Origin: Typhlomys cinereus | Lineage: Eukaryota; Chordata; Mammalia; Rodentia; Platacanthomyidae | Direction: 5' to 3' | DNA: 64,000 nucleotides | Assembly: GCA_023101885.1 (NCBI GenBank) | Contig: JALPQD010000044.1 | Location: forward strand, 2,226,514 to 2,290,513 | Shown here: positions 9,880 to 20,815 of the stretch, piece by piece | Numbering within the stretch: the stretch's first letter is position 1 | Layout: every line of letters begins with the position of its first letter | Position numbers and translations under genes: made by a program | Notes under the pieces: generated by a model | The model's database searches: none | What the model was told of the DNA's origin: nothing | The model's input: the letters and a program-made list of their open reading frames with translations, nothing else

Positions 9880-11162
9880 AAAATTCACCACGACAGCACA
9901 AGCACGACCATGTTCATAGCAGCACTGTTTACAATAGCAAAGTCATGGAATCAACCCAAATGTCCAATAGTTGACAAGTGGATAAGGAAAACGTGGTACA
10001 TTTATACAATGGAATACTACTCAGCCATCAAAAATGATGAATTAATGAAATTTGCTGGGAAATGGATGGAATTAAAAACAATTATATTGGGGCTGGAGAG
10101 GTGGCTCAGAGGTTAAGCCTCTGCCTTGCAGGCGGAAGGTCCTGCGTTCAGATCCTAGACCCCACATATAGACGCTGGGCAGAAGCGAGGGTGGCCTGCG
10201 CTTCTGGTCCTAGTACGGCAGAGCCTGTGAATCCCGGGGCAGAGTAAACAAGGAGGAGGTGGAGGCGTCCATTGTGATTCCCGAATTTGCCCGTGGTTCT
10301 ACACACATACACATACATACATACGCGCGCACACACATCTACACACACGTACAATTGAATAAACAATTAAAAAATGTATCCATTCTTAAAAAAATAAAAT
10401 AAAATAAAAGGTTTTAAAAAAATAATATTGAATGAAGTATCCCAGATACAGAAAATTAAGCGCCATATGTACTCCCTAATAAGTGGATCCTAGTACCAAA
10501 CCCACATAGAGACACACTCAAAGATAAATCTCTGTAATACCTACAGTAATTGAAAAGATTATAAACAGGAAGGAAGGGGAAGGAGGGCCCCACCAGAAAC
10601 AAGGAGAGAGGGGATCATGATACAGCAGAGATAATAGGCCACTATCAAGGATAGCAAGTAAGTAATGAAACAACTGGTTAAGCTCACAGACTTTCCTTCC
10701 TGGTCATTTGCAACTGATGGGGTATGATCTTACCAGAAAGGGAGGGCATACAGTCTGGCAGATAGAAGATAACCATTTCGCAAATGGGAGACTTACCCCC
10801 CTACCCGCCACCACTCACCATGGTCTCCTACTCTTATTTTATCTACCTTTGAATCTACTCTTATAATAAGACTCTATTTTAACAGCTTTTTATCTCTGGC
10901 CAGGGGGTCACATTCAATACCCATCAGGATGGAGCCAAGGGCATTGCAGGAGCAGCAAAACTGAAAAAAAAAAATCAACAAACCGTAATTCAGAACATCA
11001 GAGACTCTATATCAACCACCTGGAACCCAGGCCTGCCTAATCTCATCCCATCTTGAAGCTCAGGGAAATTTGCAGAAGAGGGAGCGATGAGATTGTAAGA
11101 GCCCAAAGATGTGGAAGAGCTATGATATGCAAGATACTCCAAACAAGTTAGGGCTGAAGCAG
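9880..11162 (+). mobile_element. L1 ORF2 C-terminus and 3' UTR, inverted half of a twin-primed insertion
   Basis: The reading frame from 9910 encodes the L1 ORF2p C-terminal region (MFIAALFTIAKSWNQPK, then WYIYTMEYYSAIKNDE), broken by a type B SINE at about 10,089. After the SINE come the ORF2 end ('aatgaagtatcccagataca') and an L1 3' UTR. It is a dead fragment. With the minus-strand half at 9471-9875 and the shared flank at 9455 and 11,163, it forms one insertion with a 5' inversion. Confidence 0.8.
10089..10412 (+). mobile_element. Type B SINE (+) nested in L1
   Basis: The head is 'ggctggagaggtggctcaga' and the complete type B body runs to a CA/TACA tail and A-rich end. Duplicated flanks 'ttaaaaacaattatattg' (about 10,072-10,089) and 'ttaaaaaaataatattg' (about 10,414-10,430) are the L1 target. 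Removing it restores a continuous L1 ORF2 end. Confidence 0.92.
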
Positions 11163-11174
11163 ATGTGCTAATTT

Positions 11175-11290
11175 TTTTAAGATGAGCTTTTTTACTTATT
11201 TACTTTTGGAGAGAGAGAGGATGCAGGCATCCCCCTGTGGAGGTCAGAGGACAACTGTTTTAGAAGTTGGTTCTCTCCTTCCACCATGTG
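11175..11290 (-). mobile_element. B3-type SINE fragment (-)
   Basis: This contains 'gaggtcagaggacaactgtt' and 'ttggttctctccttccacca', the reverse complement of the B3 'ggaaggagagaaccaactc' block. The head half is missing or replaced at about 11,290. Confidence 0.65.
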
Positions 11291-11332
11291 GGCTCTGAAG
11301 ATGAAGCTCAGACAGTTTTCCAAGCAGCATCA

Positions 11333-11605
11333 AGGCTGGGGAAGTGGCTTAGTGGTTTACGGTGCTTGCCACACAGGCAAAAAGATGCAGAGTTGGGATC
11401 CTCACATTTCCATGTAAAATGCTGGGTCGATGTGGCAGCCCACCTGAAATTCCAGCCCTGGAGAGAAGACATTGGGAATCTCCAGCGCAAACTGGTTAGC
11501 CAGACTAAACCTATTGGCAAGCTCTGGGTTTGATTACAGACCCAGGCTCAAAAGAATAAGGTGGAAGAATGAGCAAGAATATCACCTTTAGGCCTCCACA
11601 TGCAT

Positions 11606-11642
<37 letters not shown>
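11333..11642 (+). mobile_element. B2-superfamily SINE (+), older type
   Basis: A tRNA-like head 'ggctggggaagtggcttagt' is followed by a body with 'ccagccctggagagaagaca' and 'ctggttagccagactaa', ending in a (CA)n tail at 11,608-11,642. The same body recurs at 48,518. It differs from types A and B. Confidence 0.7.
11608..11642. repeat. (CA)n microsatellite
   Basis: About 35 bp of near-perfect CA repeat forming the tail of the SINE to its left. Confidence 0.95.
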
Positions 11643-11644
<2 letters not shown>

Positions 11645-11659
11645 AAAAAATGGTGTTTT

Positions 11660-12260
11660 TTTTTTTTTAATTTGTGACATCCAAAGTATCAAATCAAGAC
11701 ATCAGTGACACTGTGTCCAACTTGCAGGATTCAGGAGAAAACCTGCTCCTGGTCTCTCCTTGCTGCTAGGCCTCCTGCAGTGCTTGGCTTATGGCCTTTT
11801 CCTCACATTGCCCCAGCTTTTGCTGTCATTGAGCTATCTCGACCACTGACTCAACATTCCAGGCTCTCTGTTATTATTGCCAGAGTTATCATTGCTATTA
11901 TCATTGTTCTACTTACTGTTTATCAAACCCAGCTTAAAAAAATCTGAGCTTAATTTCCCCGATCATGCCTAAATCCTTAATTGAATATCTCAAAAGTGCT
12001 TTTTCTTATACACAGTATCATATTCTCAAGTTTCCCAGTTTTGAGAATTAGGACAAGAAAAACTGATAAGCGGATATGGTGAAGGCTTGTACTTCTGACC
12101 CTTGGAAGGCTATTAATCCACTTACTCCAAAAGGTAACATACATGAGGCTACAGGATACAGGCTCCTTCCTATGCCAATGCATTTGGACTTGCTTAATAT
12201 ATAAGAGTATAATTCTAGACTATTGAGAAGGGCTAGTAATTATGAAAATTGTGTTCTTTA
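11660..12260. other. No gene seen; AT-rich noncoding DNA
   Basis: About 600 bp without a recognisable element. Small ORFs at 11,705-11,947 (plus) and 11,977-12,183 (minus) have no family resemblance. Confidence 0.5.
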
Positions 12261-12261
12261 A

Positions 12262-12458
12262 AAATATGTATTATTATTATTATTACTATTACTATTATTA
12301 CTTGTGCATGCATGATATGTACGTGTGGGCCCATCTAGAGCACTGCGTGGAAGTCAGAGGACAACTTTGTGGAATTGTTTCTCTGCTTACCTGAGTTCTG
12401 GGGACTAAACCCAGTTCTTGGGCACTTTTGCCCACTGAGCCATCTAGGAGTCCCAAAT
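12262..12458 (-). mobile_element. B3/B4-type SINE (-) with (TTA)n at its tail
   Basis: A TTA-rich microsatellite (12,268-12,301) leads into 'gaagtcagaggacaactttg' and 'ccactgagccatctaggag', the complement of a B3/B4 head. It is old. Confidence 0.6.
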
Positions 12459-12559
12459 TATATTTTTAAAGCTGTATTTGGCAAAAGTGTTGTTAGCTTA
12501 GTTGAGGGTATTTTCTTATATTCAACTGTGGGCACATGAGACTTCATTTCCATTAACTT

Positions 12560-12655
12560 TAAAGATGAGGAACCAGATAGAGAAGTTGAGAGACTTTTTT
12601 AAAGTTACCTGTATAGGTAACGCATGGCAGAACAGAGCCAGATAATTGAGTGCAG
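12560..12655 (+). mobile_element. MIR fragment (+)
   Basis: The stretch 'aaagatgaggaaccagatag' with a downstream 'ggcagaacagagccagata' follows the MIR 3' half. Confidence 0.55.
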
Positions 12656-13002
12656 CACAATGAGAAAGAGCAAAAAGTGTTGGCTGCTGCCTTAGACCCA
12701 CAATTTCATTCTCTTGGTAAAGTGACAGTTACTTCATTTCTGTTTTCTCTAAAATGAGCCCAGTAACAGTTTCTACCTCATAGAGTTGGTAAGAATTAAA
12801 CAAGATCAAGCAAGGAAGAAATATGTATCAAAGCAACTCCTGAACGCAGCTATTTATGCTTTTGGTAGCCCAGATACGGCACTCAACCAAGTTGACTTGA
12901 CTCAAGAGGTCTCAGAGTCTGAGACTGCAAGACAGAAGGTTTCAGAATATCTTGCAGCACGTGAGCCCTGCTCGGATCCCCAGTCAAAATCAAGCAAACA
13001 AG

Positions 13003-13196
13003 TGGTCACTGTGTAAAGACCATACGTCCAGTCTTCACTCACTGCCCCGTTGCTCCAGTAACTCACAGGCAAATCCTTAGCAACATCCAAGGCAATCAAA
13101 GATTGTGACTCCACCCCGCATCTATCCTTTCTCCTGCTCTCCAAGCCCTCAGTTTTCTCAGCCCTTCCTCTCCTTTCTTCCTCCTCCTGCCAGGCT

Positions 13197-13250
<54 letters not shown>
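13003..13250 (+). repeat. Unassigned repeat part B, copy 2
   Basis: This matches 1129-1373 in the same orientation, including 'gtgactccaccccgcatcta' and the CT run (13,203-13,252). Unlike copy 1, it is followed, not preceded, by part A, and part A is inverted. Confidence 0.8.
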
Positions 13251-13255
<5 letters not shown>

Positions 13256-13768
13256 GGCTTCACAAAATGGTGGCTGTGGTTAACAATGCCTACCCCTTGC
13301 TCAGTCAGTACCCCAAAGAGATGCTCCGGGGTCTCTGGACCTCTTTATTTGTTCCTTTGCTCAATATGGCCATATTGAACACATCTTTCTCTGCTTTTCG
13401 CTACTACTTGTCTTTTGGTTGGCATATCGAGGACGGGAGGCCAAACCTAGCATGTTAGGGTTGTCAGAGCCCAGGCTTGTAGTTTAAAAGCTCTAGGTGC
13501 AGCGCTGCTCTCTTTCAGCATTTTCTGATCGTGTGGCTGGGAGCATCTCTTCTGACTCCAGTCTTGGAGGGGGATTGCAAATGTGGGGGCCTTTCCTTCA
13601 GCCATCCTGCTGCCCAAGAGCTCTCAAAGGGCCCACCTGTCAGCTCCAACATTCAGCATTGTAAGGGACTTTAGCATTTGATCTGTGCCCTCTTGTTTAA
13701 ATGTTCATTTCCTGATTGCCTATTTAGGTATTCTCACATGTTAAGTGAACATTAAAAAAAAAAATCAA
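13251..13768 (-). repeat. Unassigned repeat part A, copy 2, inverted
   Basis: This is the reverse complement of 600-1118, starting sharply at 'ctgaaggcttcacaaaatgg' directly after the CT run and ending at 'tattctcacatgttaagtga' plus an A-rich stretch. Several one-base gaps relative to copy 1 break any ORF, so it is noncoding. Confidence 0.8.
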
Positions 13769-13939
13769 GCAAACAAAAATAAAAATCACATTAAATCCCT
13801 TTGTTGTGTGAAGGAGTGCTTTGAAAGTATGCTAAATCAAAACTCGTGTAACTTCCTATCAGTCTCAGTTATTCTTCAGCACAAGTCTGATTTTGTTTGG
13901 CTGGTTTGTGTTGTGAATGAGAGACGAAATACATGAACC

Positions 13940-14830
13940 TCCCCGGCTGTGTCAATGAACCTTTAGGCCCATGTCCAGGAAGAGTGAACAAACACCACTG
14001 GCCCGCTGGCCTGCAAGCTTGGGGCCTCGGCCTGGTGTCTGGCATCTTGGCTGACCTTCGGAAGCATGCCCAACCTTGAGGAAAATGGAATCCAAAGGTA
14101 GGACACAAAACAACAGCTCCCTGTTCCCCTACTCTGCGATCACATCGGTCAGCGGAGTTCAGTATGTTCACATCCATCGGCTCTGTGCTCTGTCACGCAG
14201 AATATGAAAATGAAATTCAAGGAGACGGGTGTGAAGCCATCTTTCCTGGTTTGAAATCAGCATCAGCTGCTGGCGGGGACTGGGAGCATGTGGGGGGGGG
14301 GTGTGCAGGATAATCCCTTTGTCGCTTTCCCAGGGCACATTTATCAGATAGGCAGCGCCAATGGAAGCCGCATTTACTGGTGATAGTGCTGTCCGCCTGC
14401 CTTCCCAGAGATACACAAAACAAAACTACACGGAGGGGGAGAGCTGGCCACACCATCATACACCGGCGAGCAGCCAGGCTGGTCTTTCAACAGACAGCAA
14501 CAGTAACTAACCTCAGCAGCCCGGCCTCCCCATTCACAGGCTCCTCTGGCCCGGCAAACCGTAGTTCCATAACATAAAAGGAGATCTCAAGCAGAAAAGA
14601 ACAAATTACAAATAAGATCATTCAACAACCATAACCAAAAAAATAAACCCTGGCTGCCACCAAGCTGGCTGGCCCGGTGCATGCCAGTCTCAACCCCCTG
14701 TGTTCCTGCCTCCAATCCATAGCACAACAAATTATCCAGTTCCCTAAATCCAATGAGTTCTGACCACAACGGGCACAGGAGAGCAAGCCACATTTAAATG
14801 TGAAAAGCTGTTCGTGACAGAGCCTGCTGG
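13940..14830. promoter_or_regulatory. Conserved-looking noncoding sub-block 1
   Basis: Mixed GC, repeat-free sequence with CpGs kept near 14,340-14,560 (tccgcctgcc, accggcgagc) despite general CpG loss nearby. ORFs on both strands (for example 13,869-14,177 and 14,380-14,577) are short and unrelated to known proteins. It is a candidate enhancer judged on composition only. Confidence 0.35.
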
Positions 14831-15089
14831 CAGGCACAAAAAGCACTTTTTACTTACAAAAAGGATGTTTGGCAAATGTAGCTGTTTCGCGCTAAATTCT
14901 ACAACGTGGTAATAGGCAGGGGAAAGAATCCCACCCATTATCCCCATTTTAAAATGCCTACTGCTCCTTCCACCGTCTTTAATTCTCTTTAAAAATCAGA
15001 GAAATTGAAGGGGAAATGTTTTTCTACTACTCTTTGATATTAAGAAAGGCTTTTTTTTTTAAAGCAATCAATAAGAATGCTTTTTAAAA

Positions 15090-16040
15090 GTCAGAATCAA
15101 AGCAAATGGGGAGGCCGATCATCTGTACGGTAACGTTGAGTTACTTCCCGATTCTTCAGACGTTACCTTTTTCCCCCCATTTAGCCTGTTTTTTTACAGT
15201 TCGATAAATATTTTTCCAAGCTCCACTTGCCAAACAAAAGAGTTTAGCCTCAGCTTTACTCCTCTGACAAATATCCTTATGGTCCTGCGCATGCAAGAGC
15301 CATTGATAAACAAATTAAAATTCTGTCCCCAGCCTGGAGCTCAGCTGGCCCATTTCATCTTGCAGTATGGGTTTGTAAAGGTCTGGGTGTCTGTCATCCT
15401 CCCCTAACCTTGTCTTTGTCAAAGGGATACAAAAGCCTGCCCGCTCGGAGCCCTTACGATACTGATTAGTGTGAGTGACAAAGTGGAGCTGCAAGTCCAC
15501 TCAGCCTTTCATAATAAATCTATCAGAGAGTAATAGAATTCCATCAATCCTGCACCATCCCCGAGGGTCGCTGGGCTGGGATGGGAAGTGTGTTCCGTTG
15601 GGATTGTACAACTGTTATTATTCAATTACACTCTTTTCTTCCTAGTTAAAGACCATGATATCATTATCACTTAATGAATACATGTAATTGGATCTGGACT
15701 CCGTGTTTGGCTGATGAATACCACTCACTATTCATTCAGTCTCAGCTCATCTTCTGACCATTTATTATAGACTTTTGGCTGAAAACCGTGATGACAAAGG
15801 GAATTTGAAATTAGCTGCAATTTTATTCAATGCTCAGTTAGACACAAAGACAAAATAAAATCTCGACGCTCAAATGAGTTGAGAACAGATTAAGAAGTTT
15901 TGCCTAAGTCAGCAGTCTCTCGTTTGCGTACAATGAATATATGCACAACGTCCACTCGGACATCGCCTTTGCTCCCCAACACACAGAGTCAGGAACAAAA
16001 CTATCTTAATTGTTTACCAACTTCTAGAAATAAGTTTTAT
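15090..16040. promoter_or_regulatory. Conserved-looking noncoding sub-block 2
   Basis: Dense homeodomain/POU-like cores (for example 'gtaattgg', 'attagctgcaatttt', 'ttaattgttta') are mixed with CpG-bearing words (ctcgacgctc, gtttgcgtac, ccactcggac). A 'ggtaacgt'/'acgttacc' inverted pair lies at 15,129-15,136 and 15,160-15,167. Unlike degraded repeats it has no A tail or target duplication. Confidence 0.4.
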
Positions 16041-16239
16041 TTTACATAAAGCTGTCATGCTTTTAAGGGAATGGAGGGAAGATTTACTATCTTAGTTTCA
16101 TTAAAAAATAAAACAAAACATGTTTTATCATAAAGTTATCCCGTGCATACACTTATTTCTTTCTCACGCACATACACACATTAAAACCTTCCCATCAACT
16201 CCACCTACCAAACACAATTTTATGATTAAATAACATTTA

Positions 16240-17200
16240 AATTTGACTAAGCAAAAGTGCTTCCAATGCAGTATATTTATTACAGCTAGTATCGAGTCCA
16301 TCATTAAGTTTCATCCTACAATGTGCCCCCAAAGGAAACTATCCCTCCCATTCATATTGTTGGGAATAAATGTAGCATACCTCCTTTGGATTACTGGTGA
16401 ACAGGCTACCTCATTAATCCTAGTTAGTACATGCTGCCGGGCATGTGGGGCCGCCAAATCCAGATGCTCCCCACAGAGGCTCTCCAGGCAGTTAGGGAGC
16501 CACGGAGTACCACCTCCAGCCTTCCATACATCACTTCAAATTAAATTTACATTAAGTGCTACTCCATCAGCGCTGAGGGAAGCTGACATCTTTGGAAAAT
16601 GCAGATGATAATCCATTAAATCCTATTATATACATGTCTTCTAATTTTACTTAAGTCCATGCATACCAAAGTATGAGTTTGTGTTAAAAATTAAAGACCC
16701 TTTTACTAGAACAAAAGACTTTATGAACTGTTGACTTTGGGAGGTTTTATTACAGGGGCAGGCTAGTCTATCAAGGCGAGGAGACTCTTTCTGGACAAAT
16801 TCTAGTTGAATATTTCTTCTGAGGATTTGCAGTGAGGTGTGTTTTTATGCCCTGTCCCAGCATTGTGCAAAGCTCTCCAAACAATTCTGTCTTTCTCTCT
16901 CTTCTCTTCTTTTAATCCTTTATGCAGTGCCTTAGTAATATCTACACTGGGTGTTATGAATGAGACCATGTATTGTCTCCTTTTGCAATTAAGAAAATAT
17001 TTGCTGGCAGCTCATGAACTGGCAGCCAGGAGAAGATGCTATAAAATCATCCTGGTGAAAAGCTGAGGTTTAATTAGCCTGTTATCACATATGCTAACCC
17101 CTTTACATTTTCATAGTCCCTAGAAACAGCAACTTTTACTTTGATGAGTCGTTGCTAATTTCATGGCAGGGATCTTATTATTTTTGACCCTCAACACTTA
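16240..17200. promoter_or_regulatory. Conserved-looking noncoding sub-block 3
   Basis: Repeat-free sequence with AT-core sites ('cattaatcctagttag', 'tttaattagcctgttatc') and a CpG-bearing centre near 16,440-16,510. The ORF at 16,243-16,608 (121 codons) shows no domain and ends without splice context. I read it as noncoding. Confidence 0.4.
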
Positions 17201-18453
17201 AATTTTTATCCTGAGCTGCAGTCTTTTATGTTGATGCTTCTGTGTAATTTGTGTTGCTACTGCTGAGACCTGAAACAATTGGAAATTGGAAAACATTCAG
17301 GAAAACATGAAAATAGATGATGTTTTGGACGAGAGGTGTTACCTCAAGCTAAGAAACTTCTGCTGAGAAAGAATGCAACACACACACACACACAATTAAT
17401 TTTAAAGCTATTTATCAGACCTTTTAAATTTTAATCACAGTTTGGTTTTCCTACAACTGGATTTTTACACATTAAAGCCATTTATTTGAGGATGTGCCAC
17501 TGCCCATGTCTGCATTTCAAGAAAAAGCTCTTTCTAGATTAAGAATTAGAGCTTTCCACCCTCAGCCTGAAATTTTTTTCCCATCCTATCACTTTTCTCA
17601 AGTAATATTCATTCCTTTGTTGGCTTCTACATATGACATTAAAGTATTCCACAGGTACTAGCTTAATCAAAATTTACCTGTGTCATACATCTTCAACATA
17701 GAACCATTGCAATCCTTAATTTTTTATAATAAGAAAACAGAGTCCTCAACAGAATAAGTCGAATTCCTACTTTATAAAGTTTTGTAAGGAACCACATTAG
17801 TTGGTGCATATACTCTGATGCGTACAAGACTTTCTACAAATGATTGTGTTTGTTTTTATGTTACAAAGACAGCTCTCTTGACAAAGTTGGGATAAATTGA
17901 GTGAGACTTTAATTTTAACGCCTTTGGCTATTGCCTCACAATATTGTTAAATATTACACCTTTACCTCTTTGAACTTAGGGTATCAGCTACACAAATGCG
18001 TTCAGGAGCAGAAGAATGAATATTAGGCTGATATCCCAGATCACTGGCCATTATGGCCCCACCCAGGGCAATTCGTATTCTTAACCACAGATTCAACTCT
18101 GCATTATTGTCCCGTGTTCACATCCAAAGAGTCACTCGAAAGCAAGTATGGCAGGTCTTACAGAAAATTACTCCAAGTCTGTCACAGTCTACTCTCCGGT
18201 GCCCAAATCATTCCCTTTTGTAATATCCAAATCCCTATCAAAGGGGCTGGAGGGCGGTTAATCAACAGTATCATGTGGATACAGATGAGAACAAATCGAA
18301 TTTCATTTTCTGAAAGTCCTTGAACAAGCCTGGGCGCACAGGCTGTCTGTCCTATGCCGAGTTGCCAATCTGAGATTTGCACTTGGACAGTTCTCCTTTC
18401 ACTCTCCAAAATCAGGCTCTGTATCCACTATGTCAAAGTGTCCACCTCGCTAA

Positions 18454-18455
<2 letters not shown>

Positions 18456-18490
<35 letters not shown>
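18456..18490. repeat. (GT)n microsatellite
   Basis: A clean GT run of about 35 bp followed by GTGCGTGCAC variants to about 18,535. It marks the right border of the transposon-free block. Confidence 0.95.
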
Positions 18491-18491
<1 letters not shown>

Positions 18492-18549
18492 TGTGCGTGC
18501 ACACATACATGTGTGTACACACATGCACATGTGTTGAAGACAAGAGTTA

Positions 18550-18670
18550 GACATGGTGATTCATGCCTGCACAATCCTGGCCTTTGAGTGTTTATGACAA
18601 GAGAATTGTGAGTTCAAGTCTTTCCTGGGCTATATGGCGAGCTCTAGGCTATAGCATCCCAGAAAAAAAC
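18550..18670 (+). mobile_element. B1 SINE (+)
   Basis: It contains 'atggtgattcatgcctgca', 'gagttcaagtctttcctggg' and a terminal A run with 'cccagaaaaaaac', following the 7SL-derived B1 order. Moderately diverged. Confidence 0.7.
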
Positions 18671-18718
18671 ATGTCCGCTACCTAATTTTTAGGAAAATCA
18701 ATGTTTTAAAATGTGTGT

Positions 18719-18845
18719 TCAGTGTTCTCTCTGTCTGTCTCTCTCTCTGTGTCTTCTCTCTCTCTTTCTCTCCCTGTCATCTGTCAGTCTTCTAAATATC
18801 AAATTATATATATATATATATATGCATGTATGTATGTATGTATGA
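18719..18845. repeat. CT-rich, (TA)n and (GTAT)n simple repeats
   Basis: Three adjacent low-complexity runs: CT/CTGT (18,719-18,778), TA (18,804-18,822) and TATG (18,825-18,844). Confidence 0.9.
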
Positions 18846-18968
18846 AGGGCAGACACCATAGCACACTCCTCTAACTCCAGTATTTGTAAGTTGACGTTGG
18901 AGGATTTCAAGTTCAAGGTCTGACTGAACCACATAGCAAGAACTTGCCTCAAAAAAAAAAAAAAAAAG
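18846..18968 (+). mobile_element. B1 SINE (+)
   Basis: It starts 'gggcagacaccatagcacac', contains 'ttcaaggtctgactgaacca' and ends in a 17-A tail. Target-site duplications are not obvious. Confidence 0.7.
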
Positions 18969-18969
18969 T

Positions 18970-19660
18970 AAAGCTACCTTATAATAAAATACAATACAGA
19001 GATAAATTTTACTTATGGTATTGAAGGGTGACAGACTGAAATCATACTCTCACTTCTTGTGTTGGGCTCTGGTGTGGGCCAAAGACCACCTCAAGGAATG
19101 GTTAGTAGCATCCTGGGTGTACATGTAGGGAGAGATCACATGGTGAAATGAGAAACCAGAAACCAAGTCCATCTTCTTCTTCCTCTAACATTCTGCTCCT
19201 GAGAATTAACTCACATCACGAAACCAGCATTAACATATAGGGGCATAACTTCATAGTCTGGTTAACCTGCACAGAGCCTGATCCTAAAGGTTCTACTACT
19301 TTGTATAGGACAACATCGCACCAAAGATCTCTGTATCTGTCCCTAGTTATGGTATCATTACTGTCACTTTGGAGACAACAACATATCTGAATTTAGGAAT
19401 TTCATTTCTATAAATGAGACTTGATTCTTATTACACCTTGATGCATATTAGTTAAGACTGACTGCATCAAGCTGTTTGCAACAGAAACCCAAAGAAAAGG
19501 GGTTTTAGTCTTTTTTATTATCATTTTGTATTTCCCTCTGTACAATAAAGGTTAAATAACTTTGATGCATATTCTAGTATGAATTTTTTAAAAAAATCAT
19601 AGAACAGCATCTAATGTATTCATTGGAGAGATATTTGGCACATATTGTCAAAATTTTAAA
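18970..19660. other. No gene seen; unassigned noncoding DNA
   Basis: About 700 bp of unique-looking, AT-rich sequence with no long ORF and no recognised repeat. Confidence 0.5.
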
Positions 19661-19691
19661 AGATACAGACTATTTTAACCTTATACTTTTT

Positions 19692-19935
19692 AAAAATTTT
19701 TATTGTGCGTGTGTGTGTGTGTAGAACCATGGGCAAATTCGGGAACCACCATGGACCGCCTCCACCTCCCCCTTGTTTATTCTGCCCCGGGATTCACAGG
19801 CTCTGCCCTAACAGGACCAGAAACGCAGGCCGCCCCCGCTTCTATCCGGCATCTATACATAGAGTCTAGGATCTGAACTCAGGACCTTCCGCCTGCAAGG
19901 CAGAGGCTTAACCTCAGAGCCACCTCTCCAGCCCC
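19692..19935 (-). mobile_element. Type B SINE (young), minus strand, with target-site duplication
   Basis: Full type B body in reverse, from a short TG tail at 19,704 to 'gagccacctctccagcccc'. Flanks 'ttaaccttatactt' (19,675-19,688) and 'ttaaccttacactt' (19,937-19,950) match at 13 of 14 bases. Confidence 0.92.
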
Positions 19936-20159
19936 TTTAACCTTACACTTGTAGGTAAAATACATATACCTATATAATGAACATATAATAGATACATACA
20001 ATTTCTTTAAAAAGATATTCCAGGTAGAATAGCAGAGAAGAGTGCTCATAGACATTGAGTATGTCTTTCTTAAATGGCCAGGAGCTTCAGGTAGGCAGCC
20101 AAGTCAATGAGGTTGATTTGATATATGGAAGATCAGGAAAGAACTTCTCTGAATTCCCT

Positions 20160-20292
20160 TGGGTTTAATGGATGCAAAAATGGCACTCAAGGCACTCTTG
20201 TGCAAACCTGGTGACTTGAGTTCAACCTCTGGAACTCACATTGGTGTAAAAGTTGCCCTCTGACCTCCACATGTACCTACCTGTGATAGGTA

Positions 20293-20331
<39 letters not shown>

Positions 20332-20345
20332 TCCTTTACCCCTCG
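20160..20345 (+). mobile_element. B3-type SINE (+) with (CT)n tail
   Basis: The order 'ggcactcttgtgcaaacctg', 'gacttgagttcaacctctgg', 'tgccctctgacctccacatg' is that of B3. The tail is a CT run at 20,297-20,329 followed by an A-rich stretch. Confidence 0.7.
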
Positions 20346-20371
20346 AATAAATAAAATATTTTTCTAAAGAA

Positions 20372-20445
20372 GAGACAGTGTTTCATGTGATCCAGGCTGG
20401 CCTTGAACTCCTGATCTCCTGGGATCACAGGTATATAAAAACTGG
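20372..20445 (-). mobile_element. B1 fragment (-)
   Basis: The stretch 'gatccaggctggccttgaac' with 'cctgggatcacaggtat' is the reverse complement of the B1 5' half. Confidence 0.7.
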
Positions 20446-20815
20446 CGAGCCCAGGGTCCTCGAAACTTTTGGTTCCAGCCCAACATTTGGTTGGTAACAG
20501 AGATGTTGTCACAGCCCACCTCTCCTGCCATGATAGAGAATCCTCCTCACCTGAATCCATGCCCACAAATACCAGAGCAAAACCTACACTTCCCCCTAGG
20601 CAAGTAGCCCTGTGCCTATGTTCTGACCAGTGGGATTCAAGGGAAATGATGGGCTGACTTTTCCAGTTACCCTCTTCACACAGACTTTGGTAAAGTGTCT
20701 TCCCCTGCCCCCCACCCTGCCCCTTTCCCTTCCTCGAGCCCTGGAGAGTGGACCTGGTGGTGAGCCATGTTATGTCAGGTGAGCGGACTTCAGGGGTCCA
20801 CAGACACAGGACAGA
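20446..20815. other. No gene seen; CG-moderate noncoding DNA
   Basis: Part of a 173-codon minus-strand ORF (20,336-20,857) crosses this stretch, but its ends lie in SINE sequence and it matches no family, so I do not call a gene. Confidence 0.45.

Larger units (their letters stand above)
13769..18440. other. 4.7-kb transposon-free block, candidate regulatory DNA
   Basis: I recognise no SINE, L1, LTR or DNA element, and only a short CA run near 17,381. Elsewhere in the window such elements recur about every kilobase. The block alternates AT-rich stretches holding homeodomain-type cores with scattered CpGs (14,340-14,560, 15,540-15,600, 15,860-15,970). No ORF has coding features. Such depletion is known around developmental regulators. 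That selection maintains it here is inference. Confidence 0.6.

Noticed and set aside
9910..10116. A functional L1 ORF2
   Set aside because: Only the C-terminal end is present and it is interrupted by a SINE and an inversion.
10089..10160. tRNA gene from A/B-box-like words at SINE starts
   Set aside because: These are tRNA-derived SINE heads. No cloverleaf acceptor stem closes at the expected place.
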